Positions 24,469 to 37,276 of a stretch of 39,851 bases of DNA are shown one piece after another. The number at the start of each line of letters is the position of its first letter. Position 1 is the first letter of the stretch. The position numbers and the translations under genes were made by a program. The notes below the pieces were generated by a model, which made no database searches, was not told the origin of the DNA, and saw nothing but the letters and a program-made list of their open reading frames with translations. Origin of the DNA: CAYMRB01 sp964392615 (GTDB lineage: Bacteria > Planctomycetota > UBA8108); NCBI GenBank assembly GCA_964392615.1, contig CAYMRB010000032.1, forward strand, positions 1 through 39,851, in the 5' to 3' direction.

Positions 24469-26424
24469 ATGAGACACCTGAACGCTGCGATACTGACGTT
24501 GGGACTGTCGCTTGCCATCGGCGGGAATCCCCCTGAAGCTCCTGCGCAGGAGACTCTTCTTCTCGAGGCGGAAGCGTTCGCCGATCCGGGCGGCTGGGTG
24601 ATCGATCAGCAGTCGATGGACCACATGGGATCGCCCTACCTGATGGCCCACGGCCTCGGGCGTCCCGTGGAAGACGCGAAGACGTCGGTGAAGTTCGTCG
24701 AGTCGGGCGTCTATCGAGTCTGGGTGCGCACTCGTGACTGGGTCGGCCCGTGGAAGACCGCCGGAACGAAACCCTCGATGCTGGCCGAGGGTTTCCCCGG
24801 TCGTTTCCAGCTGCTCGTCGACGGCAAGCCGCTGGCGGCGGAGTTCGGCACGGGGCAGGCGACCTGGCATTGGCAGGCCGGCGGTCGGGTCGCGATCGAC
24901 GCGGGGCGGGAGATCTCGCTGGCTCTACACGACGTGACAGGATTCAACGGCCGCTGCGACGCGATCGTTCTCACGCGGAACGACGACCTCGTCCCCCCGA
25001 ACGATCGAGAGTCGATGGAGTCGTTCCGACAGAGGCTGCTGGGCACGGACCGCGCGGTCGCGGACGGAGGAAGATACGACCTGGTCGTCGTGGGAGGCGG
25101 CATCGCGGGGATCTGCTCGGCGATCAGCGCGGCTCGCGCCGGCGCGACGGTGGCGTTGATACAGAATCGACCCGTGCTCGGGGGAAACAACAGCTCCGAG
25201 GTGCGCGTCGGCCTGTCCGGCCTGATTCGCCAGAAGCCGTACACCGAGCTGGGCAATCTGGTGGACGAGATCGACCCTGTGGGTCACTGGACGCTGTGGG
25301 ACGCGAAGAAGAACCCCGACTCGCCGCGTAGCAGGGAAGTTCTCGACATCATCAGGAAGCACCCCGAGAAGAAGATCCACAACGCCGGTCCGGCGTCGAA
25401 CTACGGCGATGACAAGAAGCTCGAGGCCGTGCTCGCGGAGCCGAACATCGAGCTGTTCCTCTCCACGCACGTCAACGAAGTCGCCATGGACGGCCGCGTG
25501 ATCACAGCGATCGTCGGTCAGGATATTCGCAGCGGAAAACGAACGAGGATACACGGCAGAGTGTTCGCCGACTGCACGGGAGACGGCAATCTCGGATTCC
25601 TCGCCGGCGCCGACTTCAGACAGGGCAGAGAGTCGAAGGCGGCAACGCGAGAGGGCCTCGCGCCCGAGACGGCGGACGAGCTGACGATGGGCACTTCGAT
25701 GCAGTGGTACAGCCGCAGCGTCGAAGGAGCCTCCCCCTTCCCGGAGCACCTACCCTGGGCCGTGCGCTTCGACGACCGCACGGCCGTCAAGACGACGAAA
25801 GGGGACTGGAACTGGGAGACCGGTGCCGATCGCGACTCGGTCCGCGAGATCGAACGGATCCGTGACTACGCGCTGCGCGTGATCTTCGGCAACTGGTCCG
25901 TGCTCAAGAATCACCCCAGGTTCAGAGCGAAGTTCGCCGCTCGCGAACTCGCGTGGATTGCATACATCGGCGGCAAGCGCGAATCGCGCCGCCTGCTCGG
26001 AGACGTGATCCTGAAGCAGCAGGACATCGTGAACGCCACTCCGTACCCCGACGCGTCCGTGACGACCACTTGGACCATCGACCTGCACTATCCGAAACGG
26101 CCGAAATGCGCCTGCGACGCGTTCCAGTCCGAGGCCAGACATCTGAAGATCAAGCCGTACCCGATCCCGTACCGCTGCCTGTACTCCCGAAACGTCGAGA
26201 ACCTGCTGCTCGCCGGACGCAATATCAGTGTGACCCACGTGGCGCTCGGAACCGTACGCGTGCAGCGAACGACGGGCATGATGGGCGAGGTCGTCGGCAT
26301 GGCCGCGGCGATCTGCCGGAAGCACGCGTGCAAGCCTCGCGACGTGTACGAGCACCATCTGGAAGAACTCCGCGCGATGATGCGGGCTGGCGTGCCAGCT
26401 CGTGCAGCCGGATCTCGTCGGTAA
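24469..26424 (+). CDS. Secreted FAD-dependent oxidoreductase with N-terminal carbohydrate-binding-like domain
   Basis: 651 residues. Signal-like N-terminus (about 1-27, ending PEAPAQE). A beta-rich domain (about 28-190; EAFADPGGWVID, VWVRTRDWVGPWKTAG) resembles glycan-binding modules attached to such enzymes. The FAD-binding Rossmann motif VVVGGGIAGICSAISAARAG is at about 206-225, followed by GGNNSSEVRVGLSG. FADCTGDGNLGFLAGAD and the C-terminal LLLAGRNISVTHVALGTVRV are hallmarks of the FAD_oxidored family abundant in planctomycetes. Its substrate is unknown; sugar or polysaccharide oxidation is suspected. AGGA lies 5-8 bases before the ATG. It is separated from lptG by a terminator and converges on pyrG. 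Confidence 0.87.
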   Translation: MRHLNAAILTLGLSLAIGGNPPEAPAQETLLLEAEAFADPGGWVIDQQSMDHMGSPYLMAHGLGRPVEDAKTSVKFVESGVYRVWVRTRDWVGPWKTAGTKPSMLAEGFPGRFQLLVDGKPLAAEFGTGQATWHWQAGGRVAIDAGREISLALHDVTGFNGRCDAIVLTRNDDLVPPNDRESMESFRQRLLGTDRAVADGGRYDLVVVGGGIAGICSAISAARAGATVALIQNRPVLGGNNSSEVRVGLSGLIRQKPYTELGNLVDEIDPVGHWTLWDAKKNPDSPRSREVLDIIRKHPEKKIHNAGPASNYGDDKKLEAVLAEPNIELFLSTHVNEVAMDGRVITAIVGQDIRSGKRTRIHGRVFADCTGDGNLGFLAGADFRQGRESKAATREGLAPETADELTMGTSMQWYSRSVEGASPFPEHLPWAVRFDDRTAVKTTKGDWNWETGADRDSVREIERIRDYALRVIFGNWSVLKNHPRFRAKFAARELAWIAYIGGKRESRRLLGDVILKQQDIVNATPYPDASVTTTWTIDLHYPKRPKCACDAFQSEARHLKIKPYPIPYRCLYSRNVENLLLAGRNISVTHVALGTVRVQRTTGMMGEVVGMAAAICRKHACKPRDVYEHHLEELRAMMRAGVPARAAGSRR

Positions 26425-26485
26425 ACGCGCGACAGGGGGCTCCGGAGCACCCCCGCGAGGCCGAGACGCCGCGTCGATGGCGAGT

Positions 26486-26517
26486 CAAAACGAAACCGAG
26501 CCCCGAAATCGGAGCCC
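26486..26517 (-). terminator. Rho-independent terminator of pyrG
   Basis: On the minus strand GGGCTCCGA and TCGGGGCTC form a 7-9 bp stem (two G-U pairs) with a short T-rich loop (plus-strand 26498-26517), followed by GGTTTCGTTTTG. It begins 28 bases after the pyrG stop. Confidence 0.6.
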
Positions 26518-26545
26518 GGTGAGGAATTCGAATTGGCTGCTCGGT

Positions 26546-28171
26546 CTATCGCGTCGCGACCGCCTCACCGACGCGCTGGTACTCGAGCGCGGCGCTGACG
26601 AAATCGCGGAAGAGCGCGTGCGCCTGGACCGGTCGCGACTGGAATTCCGGGTGGAATTGGCACGCGACGAACCACGGGTGGTCGCGGACCTCGAAGATCT
26701 CGACGAGCTGATCGTCCGGCGACACCCCGGCGAACACGGCACCACGCGCTTCGAAGCGCTCGCGGTACTCGTTGTTAAACTCGAAGCGGTGTCGGTGGCG
26801 TTCGTGCACGAGATCCTCGTCGTAGGCGCCGTGAGCACGCGTCCCCGGCGTCACGCGACACGGATAGGCGCCGAGACGCATCGTGCCGCCCTTCTCGGTG
26901 ACGTCCTCTTGCGTCAGCATCAGGTGGATCACCGGATCGGGCGTTTCCTCCTCGAACTCGGTCGAGTGCGCCGACTGAAGGCCGAGGACGTTGCGCGCGA
27001 ACTCGATCGACGCGCACTGCATGCCCAGGCAGATGCCGAGGAACGGAATCCGGCTCTCGCGCGCGTAGCGGATCGCTTCGATCTTGCCTTCGATACCGCG
27101 GTCGCCAAAACCGCCCGGCACGAGAATCGCCCGCGAGCCGCCGAGGTGCCGTTCGGCGCCGTCGCGCTCGATGTCCTCGGAGCGCACGCGCCGGACGCGG
27201 ACCCGGGCCTCCTGCTCGGTGCCGGCGTGCGTGAGCGCCTCGTAGATCGACTTGTACGCGTCGGTCAGCTCGATGTACTTGCCGACGATGGTCACCTCGG
27301 TCTCGTACTTCGGCGAGATCACGCGGTCGACCATGCCCTTCCACTCGGTCAGGTCGCCGCTGCCCCGCGGCAGTCCGAGCTGGTCGAGGATGATACCGTC
27401 GAGCCCCTGCTCGCGAAGCACGAGCGGCACCTCGTAGATCGAGAAGTCGACGTCCTTCTCGACGATCACCGAATCGAACTGCACGTTGCAGAAGAGCGCG
27501 ATCTTCTTGCGGATATCGTCCTGGATCTCCTGCTCCGTGCGGCAGATCAGGACCTGCGGCAGGATACCGATCTCGCGCAGCCGCCCGACGGAGTGCTGCG
27601 TCGGCTTCGTCTTCACCTCACCCGACGCGCTCAGATACGGCAGCAGCGTCAGGTGGATGAACATGACGTTGCCCGGTCCCTCTTCGAGACCGAACTGCCG
27701 GATCGCCTCGAGGAACGGCAGGCCCTCGATATCGCCCACCGTGCCGCCGATCTCGCTGATAACGACGTCGACATCAGGAGTCGCCGCCGTGCGGATCGCG
27801 CTCTTGATCTCGTCGGTGATGTGCGGCACGACCTGCACGGTCGAGCCGAGGTAGTCGCCGCGACGCTCCTTGGAGATGACCTCGTTGTAGATCTTCCCCG
27901 TCGTGTAGTTCGAGTCGCGCGTCAGCTTCGCATTCGTGAACCGCTCGTAGTGCCCGAGGTCGAGGTCGGTCTCGGCGCCGTCCGTGGTGACGTAGACCTC
28001 ACCGTGCTGGTACGGGCTCATCGTCCCCGGATCGACGTTGATATACGGATCGAGCTTCTGCAGCGCGACCCGCAGGCCGTGGCTCTCCAGCAGCAACCCG
28101 ATGGCTCCGGACGTCAGTCCTTTTCCCAACGAGGACACGACGCCACCGGTGACAAAAATGTATTTCGGCAT
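26546..28171 (-). CDS. pyrG: CTP synthase
   Basis: 541 residues, normal length. The N-terminal synthetase domain starts PKYIFVTGGVVSSLGKGLT, with the ATP/UTP site (LDPYINVDPGTMSPYQHGEV) and SEIGGTVGDIE. The glutaminase domain (about 290-540) has nucleophile Cys381 in FLGICLGMQC and the His/Glu pair in CQFHPEF. It converts UTP, ATP and glutamine to CTP in the cytoplasm. The ATG at 28171 is preferred over an in-frame TTG one codon upstream. It lies 129 bases downstream of kdsB on the same strand, and CTP is the co-substrate of KdsB, an association seen in many Gram-negative bacteria. Confidence 0.97.
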   Translation of the reverse strand: MPKYIFVTGGVVSSLGKGLTSGAIGLLLESHGLRVALQKLDPYINVDPGTMSPYQHGEVYVTTDGAETDLDLGHYERFTNAKLTRDSNYTTGKIYNEVISKERRGDYLGSTVQVVPHITDEIKSAIRTAATPDVDVVISEIGGTVGDIEGLPFLEAIRQFGLEEGPGNVMFIHLTLLPYLSASGEVKTKPTQHSVGRLREIGILPQVLICRTEQEIQDDIRKKIALFCNVQFDSVIVEKDVDFSIYEVPLVLREQGLDGIILDQLGLPRGSGDLTEWKGMVDRVISPKYETEVTIVGKYIELTDAYKSIYEALTHAGTEQEARVRVRRVRSEDIERDGAERHLGGSRAILVPGGFGDRGIEGKIEAIRYARESRIPFLGICLGMQCASIEFARNVLGLQSAHSTEFEEETPDPVIHLMLTQEDVTEKGGTMRLGAYPCRVTPGTRAHGAYDEDLVHERHRHRFEFNNEYRERFEARGAVFAGVSPDDQLVEIFEVRDHPWFVACQFHPEFQSRPVQAHALFRDFVSAALEYQRVGEAVATR

Positions 28172-28300
28172 CAATCGACCGTCTTTCCACTCGTTTGCGA
28201 CAGGACCGGCTGCATCAGGCCGCCTGCTTCCCGTCGCATCACTCCTCTTCCAACACAGCCCGTCAAACGACGGCCATGGCTGTTCACCAACCGAATCACA

Positions 28301-29107
28301 TCACCGAGAGCAACCCGCTCGATCACCCTTCTGTTCCGCTTGCGCCGCGACGAACCGTTCGTACTCTTCCGGCGTGTCGATTCCGAGATGCTCGCCGCTC
28401 GCGACGGCAGCCCGGATCACGTAGCCACCTTCGAGCGCCCGCAGCTGCTCGAGGCGCTCGCGGGACTCGAGCTCGGTCGGCGGCAACGACGCGTAGTGCA
28501 GCAGAAACTCCCGCCGGTACGCGTAGACTCCGATGTGCTGCCACCAAGAGACGCCCGCGTCGTCGAGGCCGGCCGCATCGGTCCACGGCACGGGCGCACG
28601 GCTGAAGTAGACCGCGCGTCCATCCGCCGCCAGGACGGCCTTAACGATGTTCGGATCGCGGAACCCGTCGATGTCGCCGCGCGGCGCGACGAGCGTTGTC
28701 ATGACCACCGCCGACTCGCCGTCACTCGGCTCACGGCCGGACGCGCGATCGAAGAGACCGACGAGCCGCATCACGTCGTCGTGCGTGATCAGCGGCTCAT
28801 CGCCCTGGATGTTGACGATGATCTCGTCGTCGAGATCGGCAGCGACCTCCGCGACCCGATCGGTCCCGGAGCGATGCTCGACGGATGTCATGCGAACGTC
28901 CGCTCCGAACGAGCGGCACGCCTCGAGCACCTCGTCGCTATCGGTCGCGATGACGACGCGCGAAACGCCGGGGCAGCCGACGACACGCTCCCAAACGTGC
29001 TGCACCAGGAACTTCCCGGTCGCGTCGGCCAAGACCTTGCGGGGGAAGCGCCGCGACCCGAGTCGAGCGGGTATGACGACGGCTGCTGTCCTCGCAAGGG
29101 CGCTCAA
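28301..29107 (-). CDS. kdsB: 3-deoxy-manno-octulosonate cytidylyltransferase (CMP-Kdo synthetase)
   Basis: 268 residues from a TTG start. Family motifs: VVIPARLGSRRFPRKVLAD, VIATDSDEVLEAC, EHRSGTDRVAEVA, VNIQGDEPLI, and WWQHIGVYAYRREFLLHYAS. It activates Kdo with CTP for lipid A-core synthesis. The frame is open to an ATG at 29302, which would give a 65-residue non-homologous extension. The TTG at 29107 is preferred because GGGAG lies 8 bases before it and homology begins there. The candidate promoter (29293-29321) also puts the ATG upstream of the transcript start. This leaves a leader of about 180 bases. It precedes pyrG, which supplies its CTP. Confidence 0.94.
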   Translation of the reverse strand: MSALARTAAVVIPARLGSRRFPRKVLADATGKFLVQHVWERVVGCPGVSRVVIATDSDEVLEACRSFGADVRMTSVEHRSGTDRVAEVAADLDDEIIVNIQGDEPLITHDDVMRLVGLFDRASGREPSDGESAVVMTTLVAPRGDIDGFRDPNIVKAVLAADGRAVYFSRAPVPWTDAAGLDDAGVSWWQHIGVYAYRREFLLHYASLPPTELESRERLEQLRALEGGYVIRAAVASGEHLGIDTPEEYERFVAAQAEQKGDRAGCSR

Positions 29108-29292
29108 GGTAGACTCTCCCTCGCGCCGCGAAGGGTTCCCGGCAGCGCGCGGGCACGCGCGACTCCCGGGCGCCGGACACGACGCTTCGGAACCTGCCCT
29201 CGCCCCTGCATCGGCAGCGCATCCGCTGACCAGTACAGGACTTACGAGCGCCCTACGAGGACGTTCGAAGCACGTGGGCCGGTAAAGGACAC

Positions 29293-29321
29293 AAGCTATC
29301 AAGCGCCCGAGGGCTTGTCAA
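29293..29321 (-). promoter_or_regulatory. Sigma-70-like promoter of kdsB-pyrG
   Basis: On the minus strand a perfect TTGACA (29321-29316), 17 bases, then TAGCTT (29298-29293). Expected transcript start near 29286, about 180 bases before the TTG codon of kdsB. The -35 box touches the ATG of the divergent thpR. Confidence 0.55.
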
Positions 29322-30029
29322 ATGCCAGCAGGAGGAGGCGGCCGAGGAGGCTCGAAGCCCGGGTCGAGGGACGGCGCGAAAACCGGTCGGGAGCCCGCCC
29401 CCGGCCCCGCGGGGGGCCGCCGCATCATAGCGCACGATGTGACGGAGGACGCGCGTCGCGCGCAGATCGAGCTCCAGGAGCGGCTCGCGGCCGCGCTCGG
29501 CCCGCTCGCCGACGCGTTGCGCTGGCAGCGCGGAGAGAACGTCCACCTGACGCTCCACTTCCTCGGCGACGTCGAGAGGCGCCTCGTCTCGGAGCTGACC
29601 GCGGCGCTTGAACGCGCCGCCCGCGACCGCGAGCCGTTCGAGGTGCGCATCGAGGACATCGGCGTGTTCCCCGACGCCCGACGTCCGCGCGTCCTGTGGG
29701 CCGGCATCGCCGCGACGACCGGCCTCGACGAGCTTCATCGCGCGGTCGGCGCCGAGCTCGAAGGTCTCGGCTTCCCTCTCGAAACGCGCCCGTTCCACCC
29801 GCACCTGACGCTCGCGTACGCGCGGCGAGGACAATCGCCGCGGCGCTTGCGAGACGTCGGCGCCGCGATCAGTGCCTGCGAGGTCGGCGAGATCGCCGCG
29901 TTCCCGGTCACTCGAATCAAGCTGTACCGCAGCGATCTGCGCCCTGACGGTCCCGGTGTACGAGCCGCTGGCGGACGCGCCTCTCGCAGTGCAGTGAGCG
30001 GATCTCGACGTCCCACCGAGCTTCGTTGA
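29322..30029 (+). CDS. thpR: RNA 2',3'-cyclic phosphodiesterase (LigT/ThpR, 2H family), C-terminus probably frameshifted
   Basis: 235 residues as read. The two catalytic HxT motifs of the 2H phosphoesterase fold are HLTLHFLG (about 76) and HPHLTLAYAR (about 162). The family hydrolyses 2',3'-cyclic phosphate ends of RNA and was first described as a 2'-5' RNA ligase. The N-terminus carries about 32 Gly/Pro/Arg-rich residues before the domain (RRIIAHDVTED); GAGGG precedes the ATG. The C-terminus reads SDLRPDGPGVRAAGGRAS, but removing one C from 29952-29954 gives GPVYEPLADAPLAVQ and a stop at 29995-29997, which fits the usual ThpR ending. The start codon abuts the kdsB -35 box. Confidence 0.85.
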   Translation: MPAGGGGRGGSKPGSRDGAKTGREPAPGPAGGRRIIAHDVTEDARRAQIELQERLAAALGPLADALRWQRGENVHLTLHFLGDVERRLVSELTAALERAARDREPFEVRIEDIGVFPDARRPRVLWAGIAATTGLDELHRAVGAELEGLGFPLETRPFHPHLTLAYARRGQSPRRLRDVGAAISACEVGEIAAFPVTRIKLYRSDLRPDGPGVRAAGGRASRSAVSGSRRPTELR

Positions 30030-30054
30030 TCCGGGCCGATGGCCGCAGTATCGT
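30026..30054 (+). promoter_or_regulatory. Sigma-70-like promoter of the large FG-GAP gene
   Basis: TTGATC (30026-30031), 17 bases, TATCGT (30049-30054), 42 bases before the ATG at 30097. It overlaps the literal end of thpR but not the frame-restored one (29997). Confidence 0.5.
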
Positions 30055-30096
30055 CAATTGCAGCCAGCCAACATCCGACGCGAAGGAGTCGTATCG

Positions 30097-34242
<4,146 letters not shown>

Positions 34243-34276
34243 GCTCGCACCATGCCCCGCCAGCGGGTGCAGACGG

Positions 34277-34305
34277 TTTACACGTTGCCCCTCCTGTGCT
34301 CGCAT
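34277..34305 (+). promoter_or_regulatory. Possible promoter of the GH29 gene
   Basis: TTTACA (34277-34282), 17 bases, TCGCAT (34300-34305), 80 bases before the ATG at 34386. The -35 box is good and the -10 is poor. Confidence 0.3.
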
Positions 34306-34385
34306 GAAAGTCGCCCTCGCCGGAACCCGACGGCCGACGGGCTGCACTGCGCCCGGATCGCGGGCCTGACGACGAGGATTCTTCC

Positions 34386-35792
34386 ATGCGCAAGACTCTG
34401 ATGATTCTGCTGGTGGCAACCGTCGCGTGCTGCGCTGCACCGGCGACGTCGGCCCTCGCCGCCGATGCGAGCGATGTCGACATGGACCAGCGCACGAAGG
34501 AGCTGCAGGAGCTGCGCTTCGGCATGTTCATCTGCTGGTCGTTCAGCACGTTCTCGGGGCGTGAGTGGACGCGCGGCGTCGAGAGCGTCGACTTCTTCAA
34601 GGCGACGGGCTGCGACACCGACCAATGGTGTCGCACCGCCAAGGAAGCCGGGATGGGCTACATCCTCTTCCTGACCAAGCACCACGACGGCTTCTGTCTC
34701 TGGGACACGCGCACGACCGACCGCAAGGTGACCCGCAGCCCGCTCGGCGTCGACGTTCTCGCTCGCGTGCGGAAGTCCTGCGACAAGTACGGCATCCGCC
34801 TGGCCCTCTACTTCTCCGAAGGCGAGTGGCGGTGGCCCGGCCCGCGCCAGCAAAACGGCGGCGGGATCGACCCGGCGATGAAGAAGGCGCAGCTGAAGGA
34901 GCTGCTGACGCAGTACGGTCCGATCGAATACATCTGGTTCGACCACGCGATCGGCACCGGAGGGCTGTCGCACGCCGAGACGATCGCCTGGTGCAAGAAG
35001 CTCCAGCCCGGGTGCTTCATCGGCTTCAACCACGGCGACCAAGCCGGCTCGGACATCCGCCTGGGAGAGCTGGGACGCCCGGGCCCGCTCCACGATCAGC
35101 GCGCCGCGGGCCCTCACATGCGCGACGCGCCGAGCAAGTCGTACCGTCTGGCCGAGTTCACCTATCCCATCCTGCCTCCCCACAAGGGCGGGGCGATGTG
35201 GTTCTATTCGCTGCCGAAGCACGACAACCTCTGCAAGCCCGCCGAGAAGATCTACGCCGACTACCTCGGCGCGAAGCGGTACGGCAACATCTTCTCGCTG
35301 GACGTCGGGCCGATGCCCTCCGGAAAGCTACGACCGATCGACGTGAGAACCTTGCAGAAGGTCGGCCACTACATCCGCGGCAAGATCGAGCTGCCGCTGC
35401 CCGCGAGCCAGGGCAAGAAGGCGACGGCGTCCAGCACCTGGCAAGCGAACAAGGGCTTCGGGCCGTCCGCTGCGTTCGACGGCAATCGCCACACGCGCTG
35501 GGGAGCGGCAGAGAACTCTCGCAACGGCTGGCTCGAGGTCGATCTCGGCAAGCCGACGGTCATCGGTCGTGCGGTGATCGACGAGGGCAGCTGGAGTCGC
35601 GTCCAGCGATACGCTCTGGAGTATCAGCGCGGAGAGCTCTGGAAGCCGATCGCCACCGGCACGACCCTCGGACCGCGAAAGGAGCTGAAGTTCAAGCCGG
35701 TCAGTGGACAGCGCTTCCGTCTGAACGTGCTCGAGGCGAACGAGGTGCCGACGATCCTCGAGCTCGAGCTGTGGGCAGACGAGAAGCCGTGA
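34386..35792 (+). CDS. Secreted GH29 alpha-L-fucosidase with F5/8 type C (CBM32-like) domain
   Basis: 468 residues. Signal peptide about 1-26 (ending SALAA). The GH29 catalytic domain (about 30-320) has the substrate-binding segment LTKHHDGFCLWD (96-107) and the probable nucleophile Asp186 in EYIWFDHAIG. A C-terminal discoidin/F5-8C domain (about 325-465; ATASSTWQANKGFGPSAAFD, TRWGAAENSRNGWLEVDLG) probably binds sugar. The enzyme releases alpha-L-fucose from glycans such as algal fucans or host glycans; the exact substrate is unknown. The ceramidase-like gene starts 43 bases after its stop, so the two are probably one transcript. The sulfatase elsewhere in the window would suit sulfated fucose substrates, but no linkage is shown. 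Confidence 0.88.
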   Translation: MRKTLMILLVATVACCAAPATSALAADASDVDMDQRTKELQELRFGMFICWSFSTFSGREWTRGVESVDFFKATGCDTDQWCRTAKEAGMGYILFLTKHHDGFCLWDTRTTDRKVTRSPLGVDVLARVRKSCDKYGIRLALYFSEGEWRWPGPRQQNGGGIDPAMKKAQLKELLTQYGPIEYIWFDHAIGTGGLSHAETIAWCKKLQPGCFIGFNHGDQAGSDIRLGELGRPGPLHDQRAAGPHMRDAPSKSYRLAEFTYPILPPHKGGAMWFYSLPKHDNLCKPAEKIYADYLGAKRYGNIFSLDVGPMPSGKLRPIDVRTLQKVGHYIRGKIELPLPASQGKKATASSTWQANKGFGPSAAFDGNRHTRWGAAENSRNGWLEVDLGKPTVIGRAVIDEGSWSRVQRYALEYQRGELWKPIATGTTLGPRKELKFKPVSGQRFRLNVLEANEVPTILELELWADEKP

Positions 35793-35835
35793 TGGACGAT
35801 CGAGAAGCCGAGGCGAATCTCTCCACCGTCGAGCC

Positions 35836-37149
35836 ATGAGCATGAAGCGCCGGACACGACCCGCAGTCCTGATTGCCATCTCCCTCCTGATCGCCGCGAC
35901 CACCCGCGTCCCCGGCGCGGAGATCCGAGCCGGCCTGGCACAGACCGACATCACCCCGCCGATCGGCGGCAAGACGACGGGCTACCGTTCGGCGCCACCG
36001 ACGGACGGCGTCCACGATCCGTTGTCCGCGCGCGTCTTGATCTTGAAGTCGGAGCAGACGACCGTCGCGATCGTGTCGTGGGATCTTTGCATCGCCAACT
36101 CACCGTGGCTTCACGAGCAGGTGACGAGTCTGGGCATCGACCGCCTGTTGCTGATGAACACCCACACGCACGCCGGGCCGGATTTCGATCAGAAGGACTT
36201 TCCGTCGCCGGATGAACCCTGGCGACAGACGATCGAGAAGCGGGTGCTCGAAGCCATCAGGACGGCTCAGGGGAAGCTGTTTCCGGCATTCTTCGCCGCC
36301 GGCTCCGGTAGCATCAAGCTCGGCTACAACCGCCTCGTTCGCCAACCGGAAGGCCATGCGATCACGCACTTCGAGAACCCGGAGCGGATTCCGTACGGCC
36401 CCGTCGACCCGACCGTCGGCGTGATCCGCCAGACCGACGAGAGCGGGGCCACTCGCGCCGTTCTCGTCGCGTACGCGTGCCATCCGGTCGTGCTCGGGCC
36501 GCGAAACGCCAAGATCTCCGCGGACTATCCGGGCGTCCTCCGCAACCTCGTCGAGGAGCACGTCGGCAAGGAGCACGTCGGCAAGGAGGCGATGTGCATC
36601 TTCATCCAGGGTTGCGCCGGCGACATCAATCCTCTCGCGATGGCCCGATCGGACACACGAGAGGACGACTTCGCCGTCGTCGAGCGGACGGGCGAGCTCC
36701 TCGCCGACGAAGTGATCCGCGTGCTCGGCCGCATGCAAACGACGAAGGGGAGCTCGGAGCAGCTCGTGAGCTCGTCCTCGCTGATCACGGTCGCGAACCG
36801 TTGGAACTCGGATGAGACCGTGCCCCTGGGGGTGACGTCCCTCCTCCTCAACGGGGAGATCGGCGTCGTCACGCTGCCGGGAGAGCCCTTCCACAAGTTC
36901 CAGGTCGACCTCCGCGAACGCGCGGGACTTCCCCACGCGTTCGTCTTCGGCTACTGCAGCAACGGGCCGTACCGCTGGCCGGCGTACCTGCCCGACATCT
37001 GCTCGGCTGCACGCGGCGGCTACGGCGCCAGCGATACGACTCGCGCCGAGGTCGGCGCCGGCGAGCGGCTGCTCGACCGCGGCCTCGTACAGCTCTACAC
37101 GCTGCGCGGGCGACTCAAGGCGAAGGCGCAAAGGCATACTCACGAGTAG
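35836..37149 (+). CDS. Secreted neutral/alkaline ceramidase-like hydrolase
   Basis: 437 residues. Signal peptide about 1-28 (ending RVPGAE). N-terminal signature RAGLAQTDITPPIGG, zinc-site histidines in MNTHTHAGPDF (110 and 112), YACHPVVLGPRN, and QGCAGDINP are those of the neutral/alkaline non-lysosomal ceramidase N-terminal domain. It lacks the C-terminal domain of full ceramidases, as do many planctomycete and Bacteroidota relatives in glycan-degradation loci. Lipid or sugar amide/ester substrates are therefore both possible. Two in-frame ATGs open it (MSM). A 15-base perfect tandem duplication at 36556-36585 doubles EHVGK. It sits between GH29 and the GH78-like gene, all plus strand. Confidence 0.82.
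   Translation: MSMKRRTRPAVLIAISLLIAATTRVPGAEIRAGLAQTDITPPIGGKTTGYRSAPPTDGVHDPLSARVLILKSEQTTVAIVSWDLCIANSPWLHEQVTSLGIDRLLLMNTHTHAGPDFDQKDFPSPDEPWRQTIEKRVLEAIRTAQGKLFPAFFAAGSGSIKLGYNRLVRQPEGHAITHFENPERIPYGPVDPTVGVIRQTDESGATRAVLVAYACHPVVLGPRNAKISADYPGVLRNLVEEHVGKEHVGKEAMCIFIQGCAGDINPLAMARSDTREDDFAVVERTGELLADEVIRVLGRMQTTKGSSEQLVSSSSLITVANRWNSDETVPLGVTSLLLNGEIGVVTLPGEPFHKFQVDLRERAGLPHAFVFGYCSNGPYRWPAYLPDICSAARGGYGASDTTRAEVGAGERLLDRGLVQLYTLRGRLKAKAQRHTHE
36556..36585 (+). repeat. 15-bp perfect tandem duplication inside the ceramidase-like gene
   Basis: GAGCACGTCGGCAAG occurs twice in a row (36556-36570, 36571-36585), adding one in-frame copy of EHVGK. Identical at every base, so a recent slippage event or an assembly artefact is likely. 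Confidence 0.9.
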
Positions 37150-37162
37150 CCGTCGCCACGCC

Positions 37163-37191
37163 TTGCCCCACCTGAACGCGTTCGCCACAAT
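37163..37191 (+). promoter_or_regulatory. Sigma-70-like promoter of the GH78-like gene
   Basis: TTGCCC (37163-37168), 17 bases, CACAAT (37186-37191), 85 bases before the ATG. The expected transcript starts near 37198, so the hairpin repeat at 37206 would be within its first bases. Confidence 0.4.
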
Positions 37192-37205
37192 GCGGGCGTG
37201 GGCTG

Positions 37206-37227
37206 GCTGACCGCTTCGCGGCAGCTC
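37206..37227 (+). repeat. 22-bp hairpin repeat, copy 2
   Basis: Identical to 16051-16072; 8-bp stem (GCTG-CCGC with GCGG-CAGC) with a bulged A and TTC loop. It lies in the 5' leader of the GH78-like gene, a short distance after the candidate -10 box. Confidence 0.6.
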
Positions 37228-37276
37228 GACTCGGCTCGCTGACTCCGCCTCTCGATCCAAGCGAGGAGAACTCCCG

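Noticed and set aside
29108..29302. N-terminal extension of KdsB from the ATG at 29302
   Set aside because: Non-homologous Ala/Arg/Pro-rich residues; the ATG lies upstream of the predicted transcript start.
26402..29611. 1069-residue plus-strand frame
   Set aside because: It is antisense to pyrG and kdsB, with His/Arg/Asp-rich composition typical of reverse frames in GC-rich DNA and no recognisable motifs.
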